Positions 1 through 7,156 of a stretch of 7,723 bases of DNA are shown here, in pieces. This stretch comes from Syntrophaceae bacterium UBA6112 (lineage in GTDB: Bacteria; Desulfobacterota; Syntrophia; Syntrophales; UBA5619). Location of the stretch: the NCBI GenBank assembly GCA_002423465.1, contig DIWG01000034.1, positions 219 to 7,941 on the forward strand. Direction: 5' to 3'. A model generated the notes under the pieces. The model was given only the letters and a program-made list of their open reading frames with translations, was not told where the DNA came from and searched no databases. Both the position numbers and the translations under genes were made by a program. Each line of letters begins with the position of its first letter. The stretch's first letter is position 1.

Positions 1-2505
1 ACGGAGATCTACGACTACCTCCGCCTTCTCTTCGCCCGGATCGGCGTTCCCCACTGTTATCAATGCGGGAAGGAGATCCGTTCCCAATCCATCGATACGA
101 TGCTGGAGACGATCCTCGCCTGGCCCGACCATACCCGCCTGACGATCCTGGCCCCGCTCGCCCGGGGGAAAAAGGGAGAGTTTCAGAAGGAACTCAAAAA
201 GCTCCTGAAGGAAGGGTACGTCCGCGTCCGTGTGGACGGCGAGGTCCGGGAGCTTGCCGAGGAGATCACTCTTGACAAGAACAAGCGCCACGACATCGAC
301 GTGGTGATCGATCGCCTGATCGTCAAGGAGGGGATCCGGAAACGTCTGCGCGACTCCCTGGAGACCGCCGCGGGGCTTTCCGACGGCCTGGTCCGCGTTG
401 CCGTCACCGGGGGAGAGGAGGTCCTCTTCAGCGAAAGGTACGCCTGCCCGGAGTGCGGCGTCAGCATCACGGAGCTGGCCCCCCGGATGTTCTCTTTCAA
501 CAGCCCCTATGGCGCCTGCCCGGATTGCGGGGGATTGGGCACTCGAATGCACTTTGACGAGGAACTGGTCGTTCCCGACGGGGGTCTCTCCGTCCGCGAG
601 GGGGCGATCGTCCCCTGGTCGGGACGGCACTCGCTCCACTATTTTCAGACCATCGATGCCCTGGCCGACCACTACAAATTCGACATCAACATGCCGTTTG
701 AAAAGCTGCCGGAAAAGATCCGGAACGTTCTCCTCCGCGGTTCCGGCGAGGAGAAGGTCCGCTTCTATCTCGACCGCGGGGGACGGCGGTTCTTCCACAC
801 CCGGTCGTTCGAAGGGGTCCTCAACCAGTTGGACCGGCGCTACAAGGAGACGACCTCCCTCCATGTCCGCATGGACTTGTCGCGCTACATCAACCTGCGC
901 GAGTGCACGACCTGCCAGGGCGCCCGGCTGAAGCAGGAGAGCCTCTTCGTGACCGTCGCCGGGAAGAGCATCTTCGCTGTCTGCCGTCTGCCGATCCGCG
1001 AGTGTCTTGCCTTTCTCATGACGATCCCCATGACCCCGCAGGAGGTGCAGGTGACCGAACGGATCATGAAGGAGATCCGCCAGCGGCTCCGTTTTCTCCT
1101 CGATGTCGGCATGGACTACCTGAGTCTGGATCGGGCTTCGGGGAGCCTCTCCGGAGGGGAGGGACAGCGGATCCGGCTGGCCACCCAGATCGGCTCGGGG
1201 CTGGTCGGGGTCCTCTATGTCCTCGACGAGCCGACCGTCGGCCTCCACCAGCGGGACAACGTCCGGCTGATCGCGACCCTGAAGCGGCTCCGGGACATGG
1301 GCAACACCGTCCTTGTCGTGGAGCACGACCAGGACATGATGATGGAGTCGGACCAGATCATCGACATCGGGCCGGGGGCGGGCGTCGATGGCGGTGAGGT
1401 CGTCTTCCAGGGAACGCCGGAAGAGGCCTGCGAAAGCGAGGTTTCACTGACCGGGGCCTACCTCTCGGGCCGGAAGTCGATCGCGCTGCCGGGGAAGCGG
1501 CGGAAGCCGACCGGGCGATTCATCATCCTGGAAGGGGCGCACGAGCACAATCTCCAGGATGTCGACATCCGGATCCCCGTCGGGATTTTCACCGCGGTGA
1601 CCGGGGTCTCCGGCTCCGGGAAGAGCACGATGGTGATCGAAACCCTCTACAAGGCGCTCGCCCGGCGGCTCAACCGGGAGAAGACGGGAGGCGGGAAGAT
1701 CCGCCGGATCGTCGACCTGGGCGGGATCGAGCGGATCATCCTGATGAACCAGCAGCCCATCGGGCGCACCCCCCGTTCGAACCCCGTCACCTACACGGGG
1801 ATCTTCTCCCCCATCCGGGACCTCTTCACCGGCCTTCCCGAATCGCGGCTCCGGGGCTACAAACCGGGCCGGTTCAGCTTCAACGTGAAGGGGGGGCGCT
1901 GCGAGGCTTGCGAGGGGAACGGCCTGATCAAGATCGAGATGCACTTTCTCCCGGACGTATACGTGACCTGCGACGTCTGCCACGGCCGCCGGTTCAACCT
2001 GGACACCCTGGAAGTCCGCTACAAGGACAAGAACATCGCGGAGGTTCTCGACATGACCGTCCAGCAGGCCCTGGTCTTTTTCGAGAACATTCCGGCGATC
2101 CGCGGGAAACTCCAACTCCTCTACGACGTCGGCCTCGGCTACATCCGCCTCGGCCAGTCGGCGACGACCCTCTCCGGCGGCGAAGCGCAGCGGATCAAGC
2201 TCTCCCGGGAGCTGGGGAAGCGGATGAACAGCAACACCCTCTACATCCTGGACGAGCCGACGATCGGCCTCCATTTCGCCGACATCCGGAAACTCCTCGA
2301 TGTCCTGATGCGCCTCGTGAATATGGGCAACACGATTGTCGTCATCGAGCACAATCTGGACATCATCAAATGCGCCGATTACATCATCGACCTCGGGCCG
2401 GAGGGCGGGCCGGGCGGCGGCCGGATCATCGCCACGGGCACGCCGGAGCAAGTTGCCGCGACGGAAGATTCTTACACCGGCCGGTTCCTCCGGAAGATTC
2501 TTTGA
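1..2505 (+). CDS. uvrA: UvrABC system protein A (excinuclease ABC subunit UvrA), 5'-truncated by the window edge
   Basis: ATPase that scans DNA for bulky lesions and loads UvrB in nucleotide excision repair; cytoplasmic, acting as a dimer. The frame is open from base 1, giving 834 residues; full UvrA is about 940, so roughly 100 N-terminal residues with the first Walker A lie outside. An ATG at base 100 is internal, because the codons before it already read as UvrA (VPHCYQCGKE). In visible-residue numbering: the UvrB-binding region is about 35-145, which marks this as canonical UvrA rather than UvrA2; a zinc module begins with CPEC at 149-152; the first ABC signature LSGGEGQ is near 383 with LDEPTVGLH after it; the second Walker A GVSGSGKST is near 535; the second zinc module (CEAC...CDVC) starts near 634; the second signature LSGGEAQ is near 724, followed by LDEPTIGLH. 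The Q-loop segment reads NQQPIGRTPRSNP where DQSPIGRTPRSNP is usual. It is probably co-transcribed with the ATPase gene 24 bases downstream. Confidence 0.98.
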   Translation, partial: TEIYDYLRLLFARIGVPHCYQCGKEIRSQSIDTMLETILAWPDHTRLTILAPLARGKKGEFQKELKKLLKEGYVRVRVDGEVRELAEEITLDKNKRHDIDVVIDRLIVKEGIRKRLRDSLETAAGLSDGLVRVAVTGGEEVLFSERYACPECGVSITELAPRMFSFNSPYGACPDCGGLGTRMHFDEELVVPDGGLSVREGAIVPWSGRHSLHYFQTIDALADHYKFDINMPFEKLPEKIRNVLLRGSGEEKVRFYLDRGGRRFFHTRSFEGVLNQLDRRYKETTSLHVRMDLSRYINLRECTTCQGARLKQESLFVTVAGKSIFAVCRLPIRECLAFLMTIPMTPQEVQVTERIMKEIRQRLRFLLDVGMDYLSLDRASGSLSGGEGQRIRLATQIGSGLVGVLYVLDEPTVGLHQRDNVRLIATLKRLRDMGNTVLVVEHDQDMMMESDQIIDIGPGAGVDGGEVVFQGTPEEACESEVSLTGAYLSGRKSIALPGKRRKPTGRFIILEGAHEHNLQDVDIRIPVGIFTAVTGVSGSGKSTMVIETLYKALARRLNREKTGGGKIRRIVDLGGIERIILMNQQPIGRTPRSNPVTYTGIFSPIRDLFTGLPESRLRGYKPGRFSFNVKGGRCEACEGNGLIKIEMHFLPDVYVTCDVCHGRRFNLDTLEVRYKDKNIAEVLDMTVQQALVFFENIPAIRGKLQLLYDVGLGYIRLGQSATTLSGGEAQRIKLSRELGKRMNSNTLYILDEPTIGLHFADIRKLLDVLMRLVNMGNTIVVIEHNLDIIKCADYIIDLGPEGGPGGGRIIATGTPEQVAATEDSYTGRFLRKIL

Positions 2506-2515
2506 CCGACGCAAG

Positions 2516-2521
2516 AAGGGG
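2516..2521 (+). promoter_or_regulatory. Shine-Dalgarno site of the GspE/PilB-type ATPase gene
   Basis: AAGGGG lies 8 bases before the ATG at 2530, inside the 24-base gap after the uvrA stop. It is a purine-rich run with good spacing and supports this start and translation from a transcript continuing out of uvrA. Confidence 0.7.
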
Positions 2522-2529
2522 AAAAGACC

Positions 2530-4113
2530 ATGCAATCCAAAACGGATAAGAAGCCGCTCCCCCATCCGGAAAGGCCGGCAAAGAAAGCGGACAGGAATGC
2601 CGCTTACCGGGTGATTTGCTTTGATAAAACTTTTCCGGTTCCCGACACCCTGCTTTCCCTGCTGAAGTACGAGTACTTGCGCCAGGAGCTCTGGGTCCCT
2701 TTGGAGAAAAAGGATGGCCGGGTCTGCGTCCTGATCGACGACCCGCAGAACATCATCAAACGGGACGCCATTGAAAGCCTGCTCAAGACCAAGGCGGTGG
2801 AGTACTGCGTCGCGGAGAAGGAAGAGATCCTGCTGTTCATCGACCACTTCTTCAAGGCGGAGGCGTCCGGTAAAAACCGTGGGAACGGGGAGGATCTTTC
2901 CGTATCCGAAGCGGACCACAACATTGTCAAGCTCGTCGACGATGTCATCAACGAGGCGTACCGGCGCCGGGCATCGGACATCCATTTCGAACCTGATATC
3001 CGGGACCATTTTCTGAACGTCCGTTTCCGGATCGACGGCGAATGCATTCCCTTCAAAAGTTTTCCGTACGAATATCGCTCTGCCATCGTCTCGCGGATCA
3101 AGATCATGTCTAACCTCGATATTACCGAACGGCGGCTTCCCCAGGACGGGAAGATCAAGCACAAAGTCCCGGACATCGGAGAGATCGAACTACGGGTGGC
3201 CACCATCCCCACCCAGGGCTATGTGGAGGATGTTGTTCTGCGGATTCTCACGCGGGGGAAAATCCTGGTCCTCGATGAACTCCAGATGACGCCGGAGACG
3301 CTGGAGAGGTTCAAGGCGATCCTGAAAAAACCTTACGGCCTGATTTTGCTCGTGGGTCCCACCGGCTCGGGAAAGACCACCACGGCCCATGCCGCCCTGC
3401 ACATGCTCAACCGCCCCAACGTCAAGATCTGGACGGTGGAGGACCCTGTGGAGATCACCCAGAAGGGGATCCGCCAGGTCCAGGTTCATCACAAGATCGG
3501 TCTCGACTTCAGCAATGCCATGCGCGCCTTTCTCCGTGCCGATCCGGATATCATCATGGTAGGGGAGATGCGCGATTACGAGACGGCGAAGATGGGGGTG
3601 GACGCCTCCACCACGGGCCATCTGGTTCTCACTACCCTACACACGAACAACGCGCCGGAGACGATTATCCGGCTGCTGGACATGGGAATCGATCCCTTCT
3701 CCTTCGCCGATTCCCTTCTGTGCGTCCTGGCGCAGAGGCTGCTCCGCTCCCTTTGCAGTGCCTGCAAGGAACCCTATCATCCCGCGGAGGATGAATTCCA
3801 GGATCTCGCCCGGCACTATGGAGAGCGGGCCTTTTCCCTGTTGAACATCGCCTACAATGAGAAGCTGACGCTCTTCCGCCCCAAGGGCTGCCCGGCCTGC
3901 AACGGCACCGGCTACCGCGGCATGATGGGAATCTTCGAATTGCTGACAGCGACGGACAACATCAAGCAGATGATCATAACCCGCAAATCGATGGCCGCCA
4001 TTCGGAAAACCGCCACGGGAGAGGGGATGAAAACCTTGCTCCAGGGCGGCATCCTCAAGGTCCTGCGGGGGGAAACGGACCTCATCGAAGTGTTGAGCAT
4101 CTGCATGCGGTAG
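2530..4113 (+). CDS. GspE/PulE/PilB-family secretion ATPase (orphan type II secretion / type IV pilus assembly ATPase)
   Basis: Hexameric cytoplasmic ATPase of the type that powers pseudopilus or pilus assembly at the inner membrane. It is 527 residues, slightly short of PilB/MshE-type members. Residues about 27-110 resemble the compact N-terminal domain of GspE (WVPLEKKDGRVCVLIDDPQN). The paired RLGxxL-type repeats of the c-di-GMP-binding MshEN domain are not visible, and the first 25 residues are charged and probably flexible. RASDIHFEP (147-155) and RRLPQDGKI (201-209) mark the domain before the motor. Motor motifs are Walker A GPTGSGKT (276-283), Asp box TVEDPVEI (302-309), Walker B PDIIMVGEMRD (339-349) and His box TTGHLVLTTLHTN (361-373). 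Four cysteines, C409/C412 and C454/C457, form the usual zinc-binding pairs. All catalytic elements are intact, so the protein should be active. No platform (GspF/PilC), secretin or pilin gene is in the window, so the partner machine and the exact name (gspE, pilB, mshE) cannot be assigned. Confidence 0.95.
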   Translation: MQSKTDKKPLPHPERPAKKADRNAAYRVICFDKTFPVPDTLLSLLKYEYLRQELWVPLEKKDGRVCVLIDDPQNIIKRDAIESLLKTKAVEYCVAEKEEILLFIDHFFKAEASGKNRGNGEDLSVSEADHNIVKLVDDVINEAYRRRASDIHFEPDIRDHFLNVRFRIDGECIPFKSFPYEYRSAIVSRIKIMSNLDITERRLPQDGKIKHKVPDIGEIELRVATIPTQGYVEDVVLRILTRGKILVLDELQMTPETLERFKAILKKPYGLILLVGPTGSGKTTTAHAALHMLNRPNVKIWTVEDPVEITQKGIRQVQVHHKIGLDFSNAMRAFLRADPDIIMVGEMRDYETAKMGVDASTTGHLVLTTLHTNNAPETIIRLLDMGIDPFSFADSLLCVLAQRLLRSLCSACKEPYHPAEDEFQDLARHYGERAFSLLNIAYNEKLTLFRPKGCPACNGTGYRGMMGIFELLTATDNIKQMIITRKSMAAIRKTATGEGMKTLLQGGILKVLRGETDLIEVLSICMR

Positions 4114-4179
4114 CATGGCGGCTGCATCATCTCGCACCTGCCGATGCTGTAAAAAAGCAATCCTTCATACGTATATGCG

Positions 4180-5217
4180 ATGAAAGTCCTGCAGATCCTC
4201 GTAACCTTTCTGATCGCCGCCGCCGGCGGTCTTCTTTTCCATTTCCTGCGCGTCCCTCTGCCCTGGATGCTGGGACCGCTCACCGTCATGATGATCTTCC
4301 AGGCCGTCAGCGGCGGACGCGCCCGCTGGCCGATCCAGTTCCGGAACCTGGGGCTGATCGTCATCGGTTACTCGTTGGGCAGGACCGTCACTCTTGAAAC
4401 CGCCGGGGAAATCCTGGCAAACCTGCCATTGATGTTTGGGGTGACCCTGCTGTCCGTGATCTTCTGTCTGGGCATCGGCTACCTTACCCACCGGCGGACG
4501 GGCATCAGCCTGGCCAGCGGCATGCTGGGCAGCATCCCGGGAGGTCTGGCCCAGATGGTCCTCCTCACGGAGGAGATCAAGGACGCTGACGTGACCGTGG
4601 TGCTCTTCATGCAGATGATGCGCGTCCTGGCGGTGATATTTTCCGTTCCGTTCATTGCCGCCTACGGCATCGGCCCGATGCCCGGCGGACTGCCGTTGCC
4701 GCCGGTTGCAACAGAACCGCATGCTCTGATGGCCGCGCTTCCGGCCATCCTGGCCGCCCCGCTGGGGGCATGGCTGGCTTCCCTCCTGAAATTGCCGATC
4801 CCCTGCCTCCTGGGCCCCATTTTTGCCGCGGCGGCCGCCGTTCTCCTCGGCGGTTCGGCTCCTCCGGTGCCGCCTCTCCTGATGAACCTGGCGCTGATTT
4901 TTTTCGGAACCTATTTCGGGGTCATCACCACCCTGGAGAGCCTGAAAAAGCTCGGCAAGGTTTTCCCGTACGCCTTCGGCGGCGCTGTCGCACTGCTGGT
5001 CTTCACCTACCTCCTCGGCGTCGGCCTGACCCTCCTGACCCCGGCCACCCTGCTCACGGGATTCCTGAGCACGGCCCCCGGCGGCCTCTCCGAAATGGGC
5101 GTTGTTGGCCTCGCGCTTCACGCGGACGTCGCCTTCATCACGGCTTACCAGCTCTTCCGGCTCTTCTCCATCCTCCTCATGGTCCCCCCTCTTCTGAGGT
5201 GGCGGTTCAAGCGGTGA
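4180..5217 (+). CDS. AbrB-family membrane protein (duplicated AbrB / putative ammonia monooxygenase family transporter)
   Basis: Hydrophobic 345-residue inner-membrane protein of the Gram-negative AbrB-duplication family (Pfam AbrB, PF05145), unrelated in fold to the Bacillus DNA-binding AbrB. The internal duplication is plain. LPWMLGP (27-33) pairs with IPCLLGP (207-213), GYSLG (63-67) with GTYFG (243-247), GSIPGGLAQM (117-126) with STAPGGLSEM (297-306), and DADVTVVLFMQMMRV (135-149) with HADVAFITAYQLFRL (314-328). The two halves are joined by a Pro/Gly-rich linker at about 164-182. The protein is probably a transporter or regulator of small-molecule export; the substrate is unknown and family names mentioning ammonia monooxygenase are not evidence of that enzyme. 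The ATG at 4180 is the only candidate in frame, since a stop lies at 4150-4152 and no GTG or TTG falls between. No good Shine-Dalgarno is seen; the 8-base palindrome ATACGTAT (4167-4174) occupies the expected place. The 66-base gap after the ATPase gene leaves operon membership open. Confidence 0.92.
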   Translation: MKVLQILVTFLIAAAGGLLFHFLRVPLPWMLGPLTVMMIFQAVSGGRARWPIQFRNLGLIVIGYSLGRTVTLETAGEILANLPLMFGVTLLSVIFCLGIGYLTHRRTGISLASGMLGSIPGGLAQMVLLTEEIKDADVTVVLFMQMMRVLAVIFSVPFIAAYGIGPMPGGLPLPPVATEPHALMAALPAILAAPLGAWLASLLKLPIPCLLGPIFAAAAAVLLGGSAPPVPPLLMNLALIFFGTYFGVITTLESLKKLGKVFPYAFGGAVALLVFTYLLGVGLTLLTPATLLTGFLSTAPGGLSEMGVVGLALHADVAFITAYQLFRLFSILLMVPPLLRWRFKR

Positions 5218-5337
5218 GCGGATGGTCGCGTTGCCGCATGCGCTTCCGGTCTTTGCAGCCGCAGTACCTTTATCACCCGGTCAATCCAGCCCTTCAATAT
5301 TGCCGGAGGCTGCCCCCACCAGTTCGGTGCTCGTATT
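5218..5337. other. Convergent intergenic gap with no clear terminator
   Basis: These 120 bases separate the stop of the AbrB-family gene from the stop of rsgA on the other strand. The only hairpin noticed is CACC-AGTTC-GGTG (5317-5329), with a 4-base-pair stem and no T-run on either side, which is too weak to call a terminator. No small gene is supported here; an ATG-initiated frame starting at 5222 runs antisense into rsgA and has no protein character. Confidence 0.6.
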
Positions 5338-6393
5338 TCAGTCCTTCATTTGTTTCTTTGCCGATTTGATGAAACGCCCAAAAGCTTTGTCCTTCTTCCG
5401 CTTATCCAGGTATGACATCCCGTAGTACTCTGACTCCTTTTTTAGCTTGATATAGCTTGAATAGCGATCTTCAGAGAATTCACCCTTCTCGACCGCGGCT
5501 CGGACGGCACAGCCCGGCTCGGATTCATGGCTGCAATTCGCATATCGACAGTTTGAGGATAGTGCGACAAATTCTTCGAAACCCATGTTGACCCCATCGC
5601 CGACACCGACGAGACCAAGCTCTCTCATGCCGGGCGTATCAATCAGCATCGCACCCTGGCTGAAAACAATGAGCTGCCGGCGGGAAGTCGTATGGGTGCC
5701 TTCTCCCGTACCGCTGACCGGCTTGGTGTAGAATGCCTCCCGGCCTATGAGGCGGTTGATGAGAGTCGTCTTCCCGACACCCGATGAACCAAGGAGACAG
5801 TAAGTCTTTCCCGGGGATAGCGTCTGCCGGAACTCGTCAAACCCGCTGCCCGTGATGCTGCTGAGAGCGATCACTTTTGCTTTGGTGACAGAGCTGATGA
5901 TCGCAAGCTTCTGCGCCAGCTCGTCCCGGGTGATCAAGTCCGTCTTCGTGAGCATGACGATAGGTTCAACGCCGCCATCCGCCGACATGACCAGGTACCG
6001 ATCCAAGCGGCGGGGGTTAAAATCAAAATGGCATGACTGAACAATGAAGGCGGCATCTATGTTGGCCGCAATCATCTGGAAATCGACATTCTCACCCGCG
6101 GTCTTGCGGCGCAGGAACGTCTTTCGCGGAAATACGCCGTGGATGATGGCTGCCGTGTCATTGTCATAGTACTGTGCCCTTACCCAATCTCCGACACATG
6201 GCAGGTGAACGGGGCTTTCAATCTGATATGAGAACTTCCCCGCGATTTCTGCAGAGACTTCCCCCGATTCGTTTCTTATGAGGTATGAGCCGCGATCGAC
6301 TGCCGATACGCGGGCAACGCCGTCGCCCTCCTGCAGCAACTGAACGGCATGTGCCTCAAACCATTGATCAAAACCAAGATTGCTCAATTCCAT
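5338..6393 (-). CDS. rsgA: RsgA-type small ribosomal subunit-dependent GTPase (YjeQ/EngC family)
   Basis: Circularly permuted GTPase that acts late in 30S subunit maturation. The chosen start gives 351 residues. Order seen: an OB-fold (about 22-90) with VGDWV at 67-71; G4 as TKTD (149-152, in place of NKxD); G5 SSITGSG (178-184); G1/P-loop GSSGVGKT (202-209); switch region GTHTTSRR (232-239); G3 DTPG (252-255); then a zinc knuckle of C282, C287, H289 and C295, and a basic tail rich in Lys. The G4-G5-G1-G3 order is diagnostic. An in-frame ATG at 6453 would add 20 residues, but MELSNLGFDQWFEAH matches how this subfamily normally begins, so 6393 is preferred; neither start has a strong Shine-Dalgarno. 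The protein resembles the clade often found as a second RsgA copy beside the housekeeping one, so it may be a paralogue. It is last in the minus-strand block. Confidence 0.95.
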   Translation of the reverse strand: MELSNLGFDQWFEAHAVQLLQEGDGVARVSAVDRGSYLIRNESGEVSAEIAGKFSYQIESPVHLPCVGDWVRAQYYDNDTAAIIHGVFPRKTFLRRKTAGENVDFQMIAANIDAAFIVQSCHFDFNPRRLDRYLVMSADGGVEPIVMLTKTDLITRDELAQKLAIISSVTKAKVIALSSITGSGFDEFRQTLSPGKTYCLLGSSGVGKTTLINRLIGREAFYTKPVSGTGEGTHTTSRRQLIVFSQGAMLIDTPGMRELGLVGVGDGVNMGFEEFVALSSNCRYANCSHESEPGCAVRAAVEKGEFSEDRYSSYIKLKKESEYYGMSYLDKRKKDKAFGRFIKSAKKQMKD

Positions 6394-6546
6394 ATTTATG
6401 TATCGCCCAACGTGGCCATCATTCGGAGCGTGCTGTTTGCGCGCTCGGGGCATGGCATGGCTGGGCGAGTGCCTTTCTTTATTCTGCCATTTCTCGATCG
6501 TGTTTTCCAGAATTTGGTAATTCCGTGGGCGTCCCTCACTTCCCCA

Positions 6547-6984
6547 TCATGCGGCTTTCTCAGCTCTGACTTTTAGCGCCCGGTTCATTTCCTCAAAACC
6601 GCGTCGTGTGTCGGTATCCAGTTTCCGTGCAAATAGCGGGACAAGCAGGCCAGTGAAGATTTCACGCTGGACAAAACGGACTCGATTTGTTCCATATGGT
6701 TCGATGGTAAAGATGTGCTCCCCGTCAAAAAGCCCGGAAACGAGAAAATGCCCTATCCACCGTAATTCCCGGTTCGGCACGACTTTCAGAACAGTTGGCC
6801 GGAAGGTCATTCCACTCATACCGGAAGGTTGGATGTTGACTTCGAGGCGTTTCCCCACCTGGGCGTTTCCACTGACTCGACGGATGAACGGGTTCCATTG
6901 TGGAAAACCGGCAAAGTCGGTAAGCAGTTGCCACACCCTTTCCGCCGACGCTTGAATTTCAATTTCACTTTGAAGTTCCTTCAT
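6547..6984 (-). CDS. SRPBCC (START-like / polyketide cyclase-dehydrase) family protein
   Basis: Small soluble protein of 145 residues with the helix-grip fold used to hold hydrophobic ligands; its ligand and role are unknown. The opening MKELQSEIEIQASAERVWQL is the typical first strand and helix of the superfamily. It is followed by DFAGFPQWNPFIRRV (about 23-37), the strand segment FRPTVLKVVPNRELRWIG (about 61-78), GLFDGEHIFTIEP (about 84-96) and a long C-terminal helix carrying RRGFEEMNRALKVRAE. Length is normal for the family. An upstream in-frame ATG at 7071 would add 29 residues, but they have no domain character and the domain begins exactly at the ATG of 6984, so the shorter form is preferred. 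The start is preceded by the inverted repeat GTTCT-TAT-AGAAC. It lies 172 bases after the methyltransferase gene and 153 bases before rsgA, so co-transcription is possible but not tight. Confidence 0.88.
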   Translation of the reverse strand: MKELQSEIEIQASAERVWQLLTDFAGFPQWNPFIRRVSGNAQVGKRLEVNIQPSGMSGMTFRPTVLKVVPNRELRWIGHFLVSGLFDGEHIFTIEPYGTNRVRFVQREIFTGLLVPLFARKLDTDTRRGFEEMNRALKVRAEKAA

Positions 6985-7156
6985 TGTTCTTATAGAACTC
7001 GCACCTTTGATACACGATCCGAAACCTGCAAACCACCGGGATTGCGACAAGCGGCCCGGCGAATAGATCAACCGGAGCCTATCGATCGGCTGTATTGCTT
7101 TTGGTTAGGCATGATTTGATTTTCCCCACTTTCTGAGTCGCCCGGTAAACCCCTCA
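6985..7156. other. Gap between the methyltransferase and SRPBCC genes
   Basis: These 172 bases hold no supported gene. Visible elements are the inverted repeat next to the SRPBCC start, a weak AGCC-N8-GGCT hairpin (7076-7091) without a T-run, and the heptamer GTTAGGC (7104-7110; GCCTAAC on the coding strand). No promoter with both a good -35 and -10 box was recognised. Confidence 0.5.
6986..6998. repeat. Short perfect inverted repeat upstream of the SRPBCC gene
   Basis: GTTCT and AGAAC (5-base arms) flank TAT, directly before the start codon at 6984 of the minus-strand SRPBCC gene. The placement would suit an operator or a small hairpin around the translation start, but arms this short also occur by chance and there is no second copy in the window. 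Confidence 0.3.

Noticed and set aside
100..102. ATG as the start of uvrA
   Set aside because: The 33 codons before it are in frame and already read as UvrA, so the true start lies upstream of the window.
1444..3162. A 572-codon open frame on the minus strand across the end of uvrA and the start of the ATPase gene
   Set aside because: It lies antisense to two unmistakable genes, has a biased Asp/Val/Arg/Pro composition typical of shadow frames in GC-rich DNA, and shows no domain.
4114..4179. Possible terminator after the ATPase gene (GCATC...GATGC followed by an A-run)
   Set aside because: The stem is only 5 base pairs with a 14-base loop, and it is followed by A residues rather than T on the coding strand.
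4165..5121. A 318-codon open frame on the minus strand opposite the AbrB-family gene
   Set aside because: Its Gln/Arg/Asp/His-rich translation is the expected shadow of a hydrophobic membrane protein in GC-rich DNA; the plus-strand product has clear internal duplication and motifs.
5222..5425. Small plus-strand frame starting just after the AbrB-family stop
   Set aside because: It overlaps the 3' end of rsgA in antisense, has no ribosome-binding site and no recognisable protein character.
6441..6480. Hairpin GCGCTCG-N18-CGAGTGC followed by a T-rich run on the plus strand
   Set aside because: The stem is 7 base pairs with one wobble and the loop is 18 bases, the T-run is interrupted, and no plus-strand gene ends here, so it is not a credible terminator.
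6608..6955. Plus-strand open frame opposite the SRPBCC gene
   Set aside because: It is a shadow of a well-supported SRPBCC protein; its Arg/Ser-rich sequence shows no family features.
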